Of a stretch of 64,000 nucleotides of DNA, positions 56,039 to 64,000 are shown piece after piece. The first letter of the stretch is position 1, and every line of letters starts with the position of its first letter. The notes under the pieces were generated by a model. The model worked only from the letters and a program-made list of their open reading frames with translations, ran no database searches and had not been told where the DNA came from. Origin of the DNA: Deinococcus aerius (lineage in GTDB: Bacteria; Deinococcota; Deinococci; Deinococcales; Deinococcaceae); contig NZ_BFAG01000002.1 of the NCBI RefSeq assembly GCF_002897375.1, positions 122,501 to 186,500 of the forward strand, in the 5' to 3' direction. The translations under genes and the position numbers were made by a program.

Positions 56039-56370
56039 GGGCAGAGGTCTAGCGCGGTACCCATCCGGAACCCGACCAGCACGCCTAGCCCCAGGGCAAC
56101 CCTGCTCGCCCTGGTGCCTGCCCGGGTCCATGGTGTCCGGCGGGCGGGGGAACGGCCCGGCGACGGGGGCGGATGGGGCGGGTTCGTCAGGGCGCTGGCC
56201 ATGCCCGGGAGGCCCTGACCCCGGTCCCGGCGCCGGGGTGACGCGGCCCGCGGAGGCAGGCGCCACGCGACCAGCGTGACCTCGCTCAAGCTTGGGGCTT
56301 CCCGAGGCGGGCGCCGCGCGGCGGGCCAGCAGGTGACCGCCCGCTTCCCCACGGGGCGGCGCCACACCGT

Positions 56371-57465
56371 TCACCCGGTGTGCTGGTCCGCGCGGTGGAG
56401 GGGAGCTTCGGCCCGGCCTCGCTGCCGCGTCCCCATCCACCATGCCGCCAGGCCGGTGCTGAGCGGCACGGCGAGGAGCATGGTGATCAATGCGATCAGC
56501 AGTCCGGCCAGTTCGGAGAACAAGGCCTCGCCGTTCAGGGTCACCCACATCGGGGTCGTCCCGTCGGCCCGGAGCAGGAGCATCAGGGGCAGCGCCCCCG
56601 CCGCGTACCCCAGCACCAGGACGGTGACCATGCTGCCCACGTGGTCCCCGCCCACCTGCATGCCCAGGGCATACAGGCGGCCGATGGGCAGGCCCGGCTG
56701 GGTCTGGGCGACCGTCTCCACCACAGAGGCCTGGGTGACGGTGACATCGTTCATGGCACCGAGCGCCGAGAGGACGACCCCGACGACATACAGGCTCAGC
56801 GCGTTGATGCCGTAGGATCCCTGGGCGACCACGGCCGCCCGGTCCGCGGTGCCGCTGAGGTGCGTCAGGTGCGCGACGAGGAGGGTGAGGAAGTACCCGG
56901 CGGTGGTCGCGGTCCACAGGGCGGTCAGGGCGGCGTGACTTTTCCAGTTCCACCCGTGGACCAGGTAGACACAGACGGCCAGCACGGCCCCCAGGGCCGG
57001 AATGGTCAGGGGAGCGCTGCTATGCCCGGACAGCAGCGCGGGCAGGATGAGCACCCACAGGGCCAGCAGGGTGAGGGTGCTGCCCAGGATGGCCCGGAAG
57101 CCCTTGCCGCGCGCCACCGCGACGGCGATGACCATCACGGCGCCGAGCAGCCAGCCCAGGTACGGGGTGCGCACCGGGTCATTCAGGACGTAGTCCTGGC
57201 CGGTTTGATAGATGACCACCGGCTCGCCCCGGGTGTAGGTGGGGCCGTCCGCGTAGGAGAGCGCGTTCACGATCTCGCCGTCTTCCAGGGTCACCAGCAC
57301 CTCGTCCGCGCTGTACCGCTGCTCGTAGGTGCCGCGCAGGTACGTGCCCAGGGGGGCGGGCGATTCGGGGAGGCGGACGCATCCCCCCAGCAGCAGGGGC
57401 AGCGCGGCGAGGAGCGGCAGGAGGAGGCGTGCCGGCCACGGAACACCAAGGGGGAGGACAGGCAT
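56371..57465 (-). CDS. YibE/F-family membrane protein
   Basis: A 364-residue protein with N-terminal lipoprotein-like or TM segment (LLLPLLAALPLLLGGC), a beta-rich outside domain of ~80 residues (EVLVTLEDGEIVNALSYADGP) and seven or eight TM segments carrying GVVLSALGAMNDVTVTQAS and GGDHVGSMVTVLVLGYAAG, the YibE/F signature. Function of this family is unknown. Confidence 0.9.
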   Translation of the reverse strand: MPVLPLGVPWPARLLLPLLAALPLLLGGCVRLPESPAPLGTYLRGTYEQRYSADEVLVTLEDGEIVNALSYADGPTYTRGEPVVIYQTGQDYVLNDPVRTPYLGWLLGAVMVIAVAVARGKGFRAILGSTLTLLALWVLILPALLSGHSSAPLTIPALGAVLAVCVYLVHGWNWKSHAALTALWTATTAGYFLTLLVAHLTHLSGTADRAAVVAQGSYGINALSLYVVGVVLSALGAMNDVTVTQASVVETVAQTQPGLPIGRLYALGMQVGGDHVGSMVTVLVLGYAAGALPLMLLLRADGTTPMWVTLNGEALFSELAGLLIALITMLLAVPLSTGLAAWWMGTRQRGRAEAPLHRADQHTG

Positions 57466-57648
57466 GGGCGAACCGCATCATACCTGTATGGCTGTACAGA
57501 TCTCATGGGTACGACTGGGCCTGCACGAAGGCGTCGGGCGCGACGAGTCCCCGGGACGCCGGGATGCGGCCGGTGGCCCCAGAGCGGGTCAGGACCAGAG
57601 TCCAGAATCCTGATACGTCAGGGACTTGGCGTTGCCAGGCGGGCGCGA

Positions 57649-58152
57649 TCATGCGGCAACACTCGTGCCCTCACGCCTCTCACGTAGGGTAGCGATACGC
57701 GCGTTGGGCAAGCGGCGCAAGTCACGGGTCAGCACCCGGGCGACGGCGTGAGGGGTGCCGGCCGCCGCCCACACCGCGTCCAACTCCAGCAAGGCGTCAT
57801 CCAGCAGCGTGACCAGCGAGCGGACGTGACCCACCGGCGGCACCCCGCCGACCGCAAAGCCCGTGCATTCCCGCACGAACGCCGCGTCCGCCTTCCCCAC
57901 AGCCTCGCCCAGGCACTCGGCCAGGCGGGTCTCGTCCACGCGGTCACGACCGCTGAGCATCACCAGCACCGCCTCGCCACCCCCCATGCGGAACACGAGC
58001 GACTTGGCGATCTCCTCCACGTCACACCCCAGGGTGGCGGCCGCCTCCGCGGCGGTGCGTGTGTAGCCGGGCAACTCCACGACCTCGGCGGGAACACCGA
58101 GCGCGCGCCAGGCGTCCTGAACCTTCCGGGCGCTGGGCGCCAGGTCAGCCAC
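57649..58152 (-). CDS. YbaK/EbsC-type aminoacyl-tRNA deacylase
   Basis: A 167-residue YbaK/ProX-fold protein that hydrolyses mischarged tRNAs, most likely Cys-tRNA(Pro) or a related one. Motifs: EIAKSLVFR (catalytic Lys), VLVMLSGRDRVD and FAVGGVPPVGH. The GTG at 58152 has GGAGG 5 nt upstream; the frame runs open to 58176. It stands alone, cytosolic. Confidence 0.9.
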   Translation of the reverse strand: MADLAPSARKVQDAWRALGVPAEVVELPGYTRTAAEAAATLGCDVEEIAKSLVFRMGGGEAVLVMLSGRDRVDETRLAECLGEAVGKADAAFVRECTGFAVGGVPPVGHVRSLVTLLDDALLELDAVWAAAGTPHAVARVLTRDLRRLPNARIATLRERREGTSVAA

Positions 58153-58353
58153 GGTGCCCTCCACGAGCAGGGGCAACGGTGAACGGCACGCAACACCTGG
58201 GACCGGCGCACATAGTGGTGATGGTATGTGATGCCCCCGCCGGTCAGCACGAGGTCCGGGTCACAGGTCCACTCGCCACGACCAGCCCCCTCCTCAAGTG
58301 GGCCTGGCGTGTTGGGCGGATGCACGGCGTCCTTCACGCGGCTGCGCTGGGGT

Positions 58354-58703
58354 ATGTTCGACGCCCATACGCTGTCCGGCTTCCTGGTGGCCGCCGTCGT
58401 CATCGCGCTCACCCCCGACCCGACTCAATGCTGGTGCTGCCCGGTCGCTCATGGGTGGGCGCCGCACCAGTGTGGTGACCGCCCTGGGCAGTCGCCCCCG
58501 CCTTCGAGGTCGTGAAGTTCGCGGGGGTCGCCTACCGAATGTACCTGGGCGTCCGGGCGTTGCGAGACCGGGCCACACCCCTCCTCCCCGACCGGGCGGT
58601 ACCGGTGAGTGGGGCGAGGGCGTTGTGGCAGGCGGTGGTGACGGACGTGCTCAATTCGAAGGCGGCGCCGTTCTTCATGGCGTTTTTGCCGCCATTCGTG
58701 CAT
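58354..58703 (+). pseudogene. Broken LysE/RhtB-family exporter gene
   Basis: From ATG 58354 the frame encodes MFDAHTLSGFLVAAVVIALTPD, the usual N-terminus of LysE translocators. Then frameshifts occur; parts in other frames (FEVVKFAGVAYRMYLGVRAL, VTDVLNSKAAPFFMAFLPPFV) follow the family. The last part is cut by the Tn3-type end at 58704. A full LysE protein is ~205 residues with six TMs; this one is not functional. Confidence 0.8.
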
Positions 58704-58740
58704 AGGGTCACGCCAGCAGGGCGCGGAAATGAACGCTAAG
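58704..58740 (+). repeat. Tn3-family-type 37-bp terminal repeat (copy 2)
   Basis: Starts AGGGTCACGCCAGCAGGGCG and ends GAAATGAACGCTAAG. It cuts the LysE gene. It shares GGGTCAC, CCAGC and the inner AACGCT-AG with copies 1 and 3 and has the same orientation. Confidence 0.65.
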
Positions 58741-58837
58741 CCGCCTACAGTTTTCCTTGCTGGGCTGAGCCCAGGAAGGGCCGTGAGTGACCATACGCGA
58801 GGCAGAGCGACGGCACCCACCGTCCCCCCTCTCCCGC

Positions 58838-58869
58838 TTGACACGAGCTTAACAGCACCCCCCTAGCCT
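58838..58869 (+). promoter_or_regulatory. Promoter of the DUF305 gene
   Basis: TTGACA at 58838-58843, TAGCCT at 58864-58869 and ATG 6 nt later (leaderless). The 20-bp spacer is longer than usual, so the -35 may be imperfectly placed or a regulator may twist it, as in MerR-type promoters. Confidence 0.55.
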
Positions 58870-58875
58870 GCACGC

Positions 58876-59442
58876 ATGCGGAAAACACTCCTGACCGTGC
58901 TGGCCCTGGGCGCCCTGCCCACCCCGGCCCTCGCCCAGATGAACCACGGCACTATGCACATGGCCACCCCCGCGACCGGCATGAACCCGCCGATGGACCT
59001 GAGCGCTCTGAAGGCGATGACCGGCAAGGCCTTCGACCGCGCCTTTCTCTCCATGATGATCCCGCACCACCAGGCCGCCGTCGCCATGAGCCAGGCCGTC
59101 CTCGGCACCCGGGACCCCAAGGTCAAGGCCTGGGCGAACACCATCATCCGGGACCAGAACCGGGAGATCGCCCAGATGAACACCCTGCTGAAGAGTTACG
59201 GCGGCGCCGACAGCGAGATGCAGGCGAGCATGATGGGCGACATGGCGAGCAGCGTGAAAAGCGCCAGCAACAAGGACCGCGCCTTCGTGCAGGGCATGAT
59301 TCCGCACCACGCCTCCGCCATCGACATGGCGAACCTCGCCCTCCAGAAATCGCAGAACCTCAGCGTGCTGGGGCTCGCCCGCGACATCACCCGCGCCCAG
59401 GCCGCCGAGATGTACGACTTCAAGGCCTACCTGCTGCGCTGA
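58876..59442 (+). CDS. DUF305 exported Met/His-rich protein
   Basis: A 188-residue protein with a signal peptide (RKTLLTVLALGALPTPALA) and two copies of the DUF305 motif (MMIPHHQAAVAMSQ and GMIPHHASAIDMANLAL), plus Met/His-rich stretches (MNHGTMHM). Such proteins often accompany copper resistance; metal binding is likely. It begins 6 nt after its -10 element. The following two-component system probably belongs to the same operon (69 nt gap). Confidence 0.9.
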   Translation: MRKTLLTVLALGALPTPALAQMNHGTMHMATPATGMNPPMDLSALKAMTGKAFDRAFLSMMIPHHQAAVAMSQAVLGTRDPKVKAWANTIIRDQNREIAQMNTLLKSYGGADSEMQASMMGDMASSVKSASNKDRAFVQGMIPHHASAIDMANLALQKSQNLSVLGLARDITRAQAAEMYDFKAYLLR

Positions 59443-59511
59443 GCGTCCGCGACACCGTGCCCCACCCCTCCGGTGGGGCTCCTTTGTGCCCCGCCTCCCC
59501 CCGGAGACCCC

Positions 59512-60180
59512 ATGCCCAACGTCCTGATTGTGGACGACGACCCCGCCATCCTCGAAATCCTGCGCGCCTACCTCGCTGCGGAAGGACACACGGTTCTGGA
59601 AGCGGCCGACGGGATTCAGGCCCGCACCCTGCTCCCCCGTGCCGACCTCGCCATCCTCGACTGGATGCTGCCCGGTGTGTCTGGCCTGGAACTGGCCCGG
59701 GAAGCTCGGGCCGCCCGCCTCGACCTGCCCATCCTGATGCTCACCGCACGAGGGGAAGAAGAAGACAAGCTGCGCGGTCTGGACCTCGGCCTCGACGACT
59801 ACGTGGTCAAGCCCTTTAGCCCTCGGGAGGTCGTCGCCCGGGTCCGCGCCCTGCTGCGCCGGGTGGGCGTCCGCGACACGGTGAGCAGCGGGGGCCTGGA
59901 ACTTGACCTGCGCGCCCGCACGGCGACCTTGGACGGGCAACCCATCGACCTCTCCAAGCTGGAATACGACCTGCTGGCCGCGCTCGCCTCCCACCCCGGC
60001 CTCGCCTGGACCCGGGAGCGGTTGCTGGAACGGGTCTGGGGCCAGGACTTCCCCGGCACCGAGCGGGTGGTGGACGTGCATGTGACGGGCCTGCGCAAGA
60101 AGCTCGGAGATGACGCCGACCGACCCCGTTTCATCGAGACGGTGCGGGGCGTCGGCTACCGCTTCAGGACCGACACTTGA
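59512..60180 (+). CDS. OmpR-family response regulator (second system)
   Basis: A 222-residue regulator: receiver with DDD pair and phospho-acceptor D50 (LAILDWMLP), conserved T in MLTAR and K in VVKPF; winged helix from about residue 125 (YDLLAALASHPG, ERVVDVHVTGLRKKLG). GGAG precedes the ATG. It lies with the kinase after the DUF305 gene and so likely controls metal homeostasis, probably copper, by analogy. Confidence 0.92.
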   Translation: MPNVLIVDDDPAILEILRAYLAAEGHTVLEAADGIQARTLLPRADLAILDWMLPGVSGLELAREARAARLDLPILMLTARGEEEDKLRGLDLGLDDYVVKPFSPREVVARVRALLRRVGVRDTVSSGGLELDLRARTATLDGQPIDLSKLEYDLLAALASHPGLAWTRERLLERVWGQDFPGTERVVDVHVTGLRKKLGDDADRPRFIETVRGVGYRFRTDT

Positions 60181-60193
60181 GCGAGGAGGTCCC

Positions 60194-61288
60194 GTGAAGC
60201 TCTACCCCCGCCTGTTCCTGTCGCACCTGCTGGTCATCCTGATCGCCGTCGGCGCCATGCTGGTCCTGACCGAACTGCTCGCCCCCGCCTTCGTGCGCCA
60301 CCACGTCGAGCAGATGGTGCGCCTGATCGGCCCGGACGGGGCCAGCCTGCGCCCCGACCTGGAACGGGGGATGCGCCGCACCCTCAACTCCGCCCTGCTG
60401 GTGTCCCTCCCCCTCGCGCTGCTGGTGGCCGCCCTGACGGCCCTGCTCTCGGCGCGGCGGGTGGTGCGGAGCGTGACCCTGCTGCGGGACGGCAGCCACG
60501 CCATCGCGGCCGGGGAGTACCGGCGGCGCCTGCCCGAGGAGGGCCGCGACGAGCTGACCGACCTCGCGCGGCACTACAACCGGATGGCCGGGGCGCTGGA
60601 GCGGGTCGAGCAGGGCCGGGTGGAACTGATCTCGAACGTGGCGCACGAACTGCGCACCCCCCTGGCCGCCCTGCGTGGGTACGCCGAGGCGCTGAGAGAC
60701 CGGGTGCTGGCCCCCGAGGTGGCCTCGGACGCCATCGTGCGGGAGACAGTGGCGATGGAACGGCTGGTGCGGGACCTGAGCCTGGTGTCCCGGGTGGAGG
60801 CGGGCGCCGTGGAGCTGCACCCGACGGACTTCCGACCGGGGGAGTTGCTGAGGGCCGCGCTGGAGCGCTTCGAGGGCGCCGCTCAGGACCGGGGCATCCA
60901 CCTGGCCCTGCAAACGGACGACCCTCTCCCACGGGTCACGGCGGACTTCGAGCGGGCCTCGCAGGTCCTGGCGAACCTGCTCTCGAACGCCCTGCGGCAC
61001 ACTCCCAGCGGCGGGTCCGTCACGCTTGCGGCCCACGCGGCGGACGGTCGGGTGACCTTTGAGGTGCGGGACACCGGGAGCGGCATTCCCGAGGAGCACC
61101 TGGGCCGCATCTTCGAGCGGTTCTACCGGGTGGACCCGGCGCGGACCCGGGGCGAGGGAAGCGGGGTGGGCCTCACCATCGCCAAGGGCCTAATCGAGCG
61201 CATGGGCGGCACGCTCACCGTCACGTCGGGGCCAGGAGGCAGCACGTTCGGCTTCACGTTGCTGGCCGCCCATACGGGGAGCACCTGA
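60194..61288 (+). CDS. Sensor histidine kinase (second system)
   Basis: A 364-residue kinase with TM1 (~8-29), a short outside domain, TM2 (~65-86), HAMP, HisKA with H151 (VAHELRTPL), and HATPase_c (LLSNALRHTPSGG, RDTGSGIPEEHL, GSGVGLTIAKGL). The outside domain is only ~35 residues, so it may sense metal or membrane state. GTG start with GGAGG upstream, 13 nt after the response regulator. Confidence 0.92.
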   Translation: MKLYPRLFLSHLLVILIAVGAMLVLTELLAPAFVRHHVEQMVRLIGPDGASLRPDLERGMRRTLNSALLVSLPLALLVAALTALLSARRVVRSVTLLRDGSHAIAAGEYRRRLPEEGRDELTDLARHYNRMAGALERVEQGRVELISNVAHELRTPLAALRGYAEALRDRVLAPEVASDAIVRETVAMERLVRDLSLVSRVEAGAVELHPTDFRPGELLRAALERFEGAAQDRGIHLALQTDDPLPRVTADFERASQVLANLLSNALRHTPSGGSVTLAAHAADGRVTFEVRDTGSGIPEEHLGRIFERFYRVDPARTRGEGSGVGLTIAKGLIERMGGTLTVTSGPGGSTFGFTLLAAHTGST

Positions 61289-61360
61289 GGTCTTCCCATT
61301 GGTCGCTGTGAGCCGAAGTCGGACAAACGCCGCCCCAAAGGGCGACGTTTTGTGGCTTTT

Positions 61361-61398
61361 GGGGGAGCGCCAGCCGTGGCGCGGAAACCAACGCTCAG
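61361..61398 (+). repeat. Tn3-family-type 38-bp terminal repeat (copy 3)
   Basis: Begins GGGGGAGCGCCAGCCGTGGC and ends CCAACGCTCAG. Its inner side faces the tnpA-like fragment, as in Tn3 elements where tnpA ends beside the terminal repeat. Confidence 0.65.
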
Positions 61399-61448
61399 CC
61401 TCCAGCACCTCGCTCTCACCGGGCCGGTCCAGGTCGGCGAAGGGGCCG

Positions 61449-61655
61449 TCAGGCGCCCTGCGCGAGCAGAGGAGACAGCTCAACGTGGTCCCGCCCCAGC
61501 ACGTTGACGTGCTCGAACAGCAGCGGTGACCGCCGCACGACATCCTCCAGCAACACGGTGGCCCCCGCCGCCTTCAGGTGATTCAGGATGGTGTCGAGGC
61601 CGCCCTTCATGGCACCGAGACGTTCAGGGGCGCATCGCGGGGATGTGACGGCCAC
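61449..61655 (-). pseudogene. 3' fragment of a Tn3-type transposase gene
   Basis: About 65 codons ending at 61449. The product includes LLEDVVRRSPLLFEHVNVLG, which resembles the C-terminal SP...HVN..G region of Tn3-family transposases. The remainder of the gene is missing upstream. Its 3' end points to the terminal repeat 50 bp away. Identification rests on this short stretch and its position. Confidence 0.5.
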
Positions 61656-61719
61656 ACACGCCGCCTGACCGGAGAGGGGGCAAGGAGCGGCCGGGTGGCC
61701 GCTCCTTCCGTCTTACGTC

Positions 61720-61965
61720 TTACTGCCGGTGTTCGGGGTGGGGGTCCTCGCTCAGCCACTGCTGATGCACCTGCTCGTGGTTCAGCTTCAGGTGCACATG
61801 CTCGTCCACGTGATCCACCGCGCTCAGCGGCAGCCAGTGGTGCGTCCCCGAGTCGTCCCGGCTCAGCTTGATGTACTCCCCGTCTACCCGGTCCACCTCG
61901 CCGTGCCGGTGCCCGTCCGCGCAAATCACCGGCATGTGCTCCTGAATCTGTGCTCCCGTCGTCAT
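61720..61965 (-). CDS. DUF2171 protein (copy 1)
   Basis: An 81-residue soluble protein of the DUF2171 type (small beta-barrel), with PVICADGHRHGEVDRVDGEY and C-terminal LSEDPHPEHRQ. GGGAGG precedes the ATG. The paralogue at 62680-62925 is identical over its last 18 residues. An ArsR/SmtB-like operator is about 90 bp upstream. Function unknown. Confidence 0.85.
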   Translation of the reverse strand: MTTGAQIQEHMPVICADGHRHGEVDRVDGEYIKLSRDDSGTHHWLPLSAVDHVDEHVHLKLNHEQVHQQWLSEDPHPEHRQ

Positions 61966-62056
61966 GGTCTGACCTCCCTGGGTCCGCCTCCATCCTCCGG
62001 TCTCTCCGGGGAGTGGGACAGCCCAAGCGCGACCTTATTCCTCTTTTGTGCGCATG

Positions 62057-62076
62057 TATGAACAGTTGTTCAGTCA
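62057..62076. promoter_or_regulatory. ArsR/SmtB-type operator-like palindrome
   Basis: TATGAACAGTTGTTCAGTCA, with inverted halves TGAACA/TGTTCA, the pattern of metal-sensing ArsR/SmtB regulators. It lies upstream of DUF2171 copy 1. No arsR gene is in the window. Confidence 0.55.
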
Positions 62077-62133
62077 ATATGGACGGGCGTGGCTCACCTG
62101 TGCCCCCGTGAAGCCGCAGGAGGGCATCCATCC

Positions 62134-62355
62134 TCAACCGTTCATTCTTCTGCTCACCTGGAAGCCCACCCGGAATTGCCCCTGACCCTCCGCGAGATTC
62201 AACAGCAGGGGGTGGTCCAGCGCGAAAGGGAGGACCACGACGAGTACGGCCGTGGGGCTCATGGCTCCCGACCGATGGTCCCGCGCCACGACGAGCATCA
62301 TGAGCGCGACCGCCACCACGAGGACCGGCACGACTGGGGACACCATGACGAGCAT
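62134..62355 (-). CDS. Possible small membrane protein (73 aa)
   Basis: Two hydrophobic segments (LVMVSPVVPVLVVAVALMMLVV and AVLVVVLPFALDHPLLL) and a polar tail. No ribosome site is evident, and the plus strand of the same DNA encodes a His/Asp-rich frame (62089-62424); only one can be real. Listed because small membrane proteins are common in metal-resistance loci. Confidence 0.3.
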   Translation of the reverse strand: MLVMVSPVVPVLVVAVALMMLVVARDHRSGAMSPTAVLVVVLPFALDHPLLLNLAEGQGQFRVGFQVSRRMNG

Positions 62356-62679
62356 GGCGGGACCACCGCCGGCACCACGATTGAGGGCCTCTGCAAAGCG
62401 TCGAAGAGTGCCAAGACTGGATGACCGACAACCTCACCTCTGAATGGCCTCTCCGGGGACCAAGACCTGATGCCTGGCCGGACCATATCTTTGCCTCGTT
62501 GAGCGTGTCAGCGTGGCGAACGATGGGGTTCCGGTCATCCGGTGGGGTTAATCGGGCGGTTGAGCGTTCGACCTCTCCCCTTCATGGAGCCGAACGCAGA
62601 AGGTCCACCGCCGACCTCTCTCAGGATGGGGCCCGGGGACGTCCGTATGGACGTCCCCGGGCACTGATCTCTTGACGGA

Positions 62680-62925
62680 TTACTGGCGGTGTTCGGGATG
62701 GGGGTCCTCACTCAACCACTGCTGGTGGACCTGTTCGTGGCCCAGGTTCAGGTGGACGTGCTGATCCACATGGTCCACGGCACTTATGGGCAGCCAGTGC
62801 GGCTGTGCGGAATCGCCCCCCGACAGCTTGATGTACTCCCCGTCCACGCCGTCCACCTGGCCGTGATCCATTCCGTCCGCACACTTCACCGGCATGCCTG
62901 GCTTGATCTGCGACTGCATCGTCAT
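62680..62925 (-). CDS. DUF2171 protein (copy 2)
   Basis: An 81-residue protein clearly paralogous to copy 1 (PVKCADGMDHGQVDGVDGEY, identical ending). AGGAGG stands before the ATG. It is divergent from the P-type ATPase gene and shares with it the operator-bearing region, so both may answer to the same metal. Confidence 0.87.
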   Translation of the reverse strand: MTMQSQIKPGMPVKCADGMDHGQVDGVDGEYIKLSGGDSAQPHWLPISAVDHVDQHVHLNLGHEQVHQQWLSEDPHPEHRQ

Positions 62926-63015
62926 CGGGTGCCTCCTGTCCAGACAGCGTACGTTCTTCTTTCCAAGGTGGAAATGAGCCTCCTGTCAACCCCGCTTCAT
63001 GGCTGAACAGACTTA

Positions 63016-63041
63016 CATATGAATGTTCACTCAGGTATACT
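63016..63041 (+). promoter_or_regulatory. Promoter with ArsR/SmtB-like dyad, before the P-type ATPase
   Basis: The dyad TGAATGTTCA (63020-63029) lies next to a -10 TATACT (63036-63041), which is 6 nt before ATG 63048 (leaderless). A repressor bound here would block the promoter. TATACT resembles the TATACC half site, but no second repeat exists, so it is not counted in the regulon. Confidence 0.6.
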
Positions 63042-63047
63042 GAACCC

Positions 63048-64000
63048 ATGACGGCCTCACCCCCCCGCCCAGATGCCCCTTTGCCGGAGACCGCTCACCT
63101 GACCTATTTCGTGGACGGGATGGACTGTGCGAGTTGCGTGCAAAAAGTCGAGCGCATGATGGCCACGCTGCCCGGCGCGAGCGGCGTCAAAACGAGCTTC
63201 AACAAGCAGACGCTCGACCTGGACCTCGACGAGACCCGGACTTCACGCACAACCCTGGAACAAAATCTCCAGGCGCTGGGTTACACACCTGAATTGCTGA
63301 GCCGTGCCGCCCCCCTCACCCCGATCGAGGACCTCTCCCACCTGACCTACTTCGTGGACGGGATGGATTGTGCGAGTTGCGTGCAGAAGGTCGAACGCAT
63401 GATGGCCACCGTGCCGGGCGCGAGCGGCGTGAAGACCAGCTTCAACAAGCAGACCCTGGAACTCGACCTCGACGAGCGCCAGACCCCTCGCGCCCTGCTG
63501 GAGCGCAACCTGCACTCCCTGGGCTACACCCCTTCCCTGCAGGGAGGAGCGGCCTCTCCGTCCGCCGCCAAGAGCCACGAGGGCCATGACCACGCGGGGC
63601 AGGACCACCACGACCACGATCACGGCAGCCACGATCACGACCCCGGGGGTCATGGTCACACCCACGAGATCCCCAAACCGGGTCAGCCCTGGTACGCGAC
63701 CGGGCAGGGCAAGCTGGTCGTGACCTCCGGCGTGCTGCTCGCCCTGGCCTGGCTGTTCGGCTTTATCGAGCCTCAGTTCGCCACCGTCGGTTTTATCGCC
63801 GCGACCTTGATCGGCGTGTGGCCGCTGGCGAAGAAGGCGGTGGCGAGTGCCCGCTTCGGGGACTACTTCAGCATCAACACGCTGGTGAGCCTCGCCGCCC
63901 TCGGCGCTATCCTGATCGGGGAAGCGGCCGAGGGCGCGGTCGTCGTGTTCTTCTTCGCGGTCGGCGAACTCCTGGAGGGCATCGCCGCCGGTCGGGCCCG
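63048..64000 (+). CDS. Heavy-metal P1B-type ATPase (N-terminal part; right end outside window)
   Basis: About 317 residues visible. Two tandem HMA metal-binding domains, each with GMDCASC, occupy residues ~17-85 and ~100-165 and are almost identical to each other. A His/Asp-rich linker follows (DHHDHDHGSHDHDPGGHGH), then TM segments (TSGVLLALAWLFGFI...) and GDYFSINTLVSLAALGAILIGEAAEGAVVV, typical of Zn/Cd/Pb exporters (ZntA/CadA group). The phosphorylation domain lies beyond the edge. The upstream operator fits metal-inducible expression. Confidence 0.9.
   Translation, partial: MTASPPRPDAPLPETAHLTYFVDGMDCASCVQKVERMMATLPGASGVKTSFNKQTLDLDLDETRTSRTTLEQNLQALGYTPELLSRAAPLTPIEDLSHLTYFVDGMDCASCVQKVERMMATVPGASGVKTSFNKQTLELDLDERQTPRALLERNLHSLGYTPSLQGGAASPSAAKSHEGHDHAGQDHHDHDHGSHDHDPGGHGHTHEIPKPGQPWYATGQGKLVVTSGVLLALAWLFGFIEPQFATVGFIAATLIGVWPLAKKAVASARFGDYFSINTLVSLAALGAILIGEAAEGAVVVFFFAVGELLEGIAAGRA

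Larger units (their letters stand above)
61289..61719. other. Region with Tn3-type remnant, no intact gene
   Basis: About 430 bp between the kinase stop and the first DUF2171 gene. It holds the terminal repeat at 61361 and the tnpA-like fragment; hairpin-like stretches lie at 61325-61360. No intact gene. Confidence 0.6.
61966..62679. other. Spacer between the two DUF2171 copies
   Basis: About 710 bp. It contains the operator-like site at 62057 and an uncertain frame at 62134-62355; the opposite strand of that region reads as a His/Asp-rich frame. No confident gene. Confidence 0.5.

Noticed and set aside
62089..62424. Plus-strand His/Asp-rich frame
   Set aside because: Attractive as a metal-binding tail, but no ribosome site and the composition arises from the complement of a hydrophobic frame; neither strand is convincing.
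63036..63041. TATACT as another member of the TATACC regulon
   Set aside because: It is positioned as a -10 element 6 nt before the ATG and has no partner repeat 11 bp away.

Overview
The window is GC-rich bacterial DNA that reads as Deinococcus or a close relative. The grounds are strong GC codon bias, many leaderless genes in which a TAnnnT -10 element ends 6-7 nt before ATG, Deinococcus-like gene content (DUF2171, DUF305, YibE/F, PRTRC genes) and many ATGA/GTGA start-stop overlaps. The mix of operons with a PRTRC cassette, transposon ends and pseudogenes suggests a megaplasmid or an accessory part of a chromosome. No rRNA, tRNA or CRISPR array was seen.

Regions. (1) 1-7.0 kb, minus strand: SDR, GH1 glycosidase, small membrane protein, helical protein, molybdopterin oxidoreductase, PIG-L deacetylase and a membrane protein. 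(2) 7.0-31.6 kb: an envelope/phosphatase region with two PAP2 phosphatases, UppP/BacA, DedA, an ABC exporter operon, a two-component system, a receiver-less paralogue of its response regulator, an Nramp-like transporter, PepSY-like, PEBP and beta-propeller proteins, and a lytic-transglycosylase-like protein. A TPR-HD-GYP-GGDEF protein and an S8 protease also lie here. (3) 31.6-36.5 kb: membrane proteins, a single-domain response regulator and an AlbA_2 protein. (4) 36.5-48.1 kb: a plasmid-like island with PRTRC ThiF, B, F, C and E genes, a UvrD-type helicase and a degenerate tyrosine recombinase. (5) 48.3-54.5 kb: FTR1 iron-permease operon, TetR regulator and a chimeric pseudogene. (6) 54.6-64 kb: YibE/F, YbaK, a broken LysE gene, DUF305 with a second two-component system, Tn3-type ends, two DUF2171 copies and the start of a heavy-metal P-type ATPase.

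The main discovery is a shared promoter design in region 2. Eleven promoters carry direct repeats TATACC-N5-TTTACC (11-bp period, typical of OmpR/PhoB-family regulators). Nine bases after the second repeat comes a -10 hexamer, often followed by a leaderless ATG. The genes served include the PAP2-response regulator-histidine kinase-phosphoesterase operon itself, both PAP2 genes, uppP and dedA. I infer an autoregulated envelope-stress or undecaprenyl-phosphate-recycling regulon. The second discovery is that the PRTRC cassette has the parts of a ubiquitin-like conjugation system: an E1-like ThiF, an E2-like protein B, and a small protein C ending in Gly.
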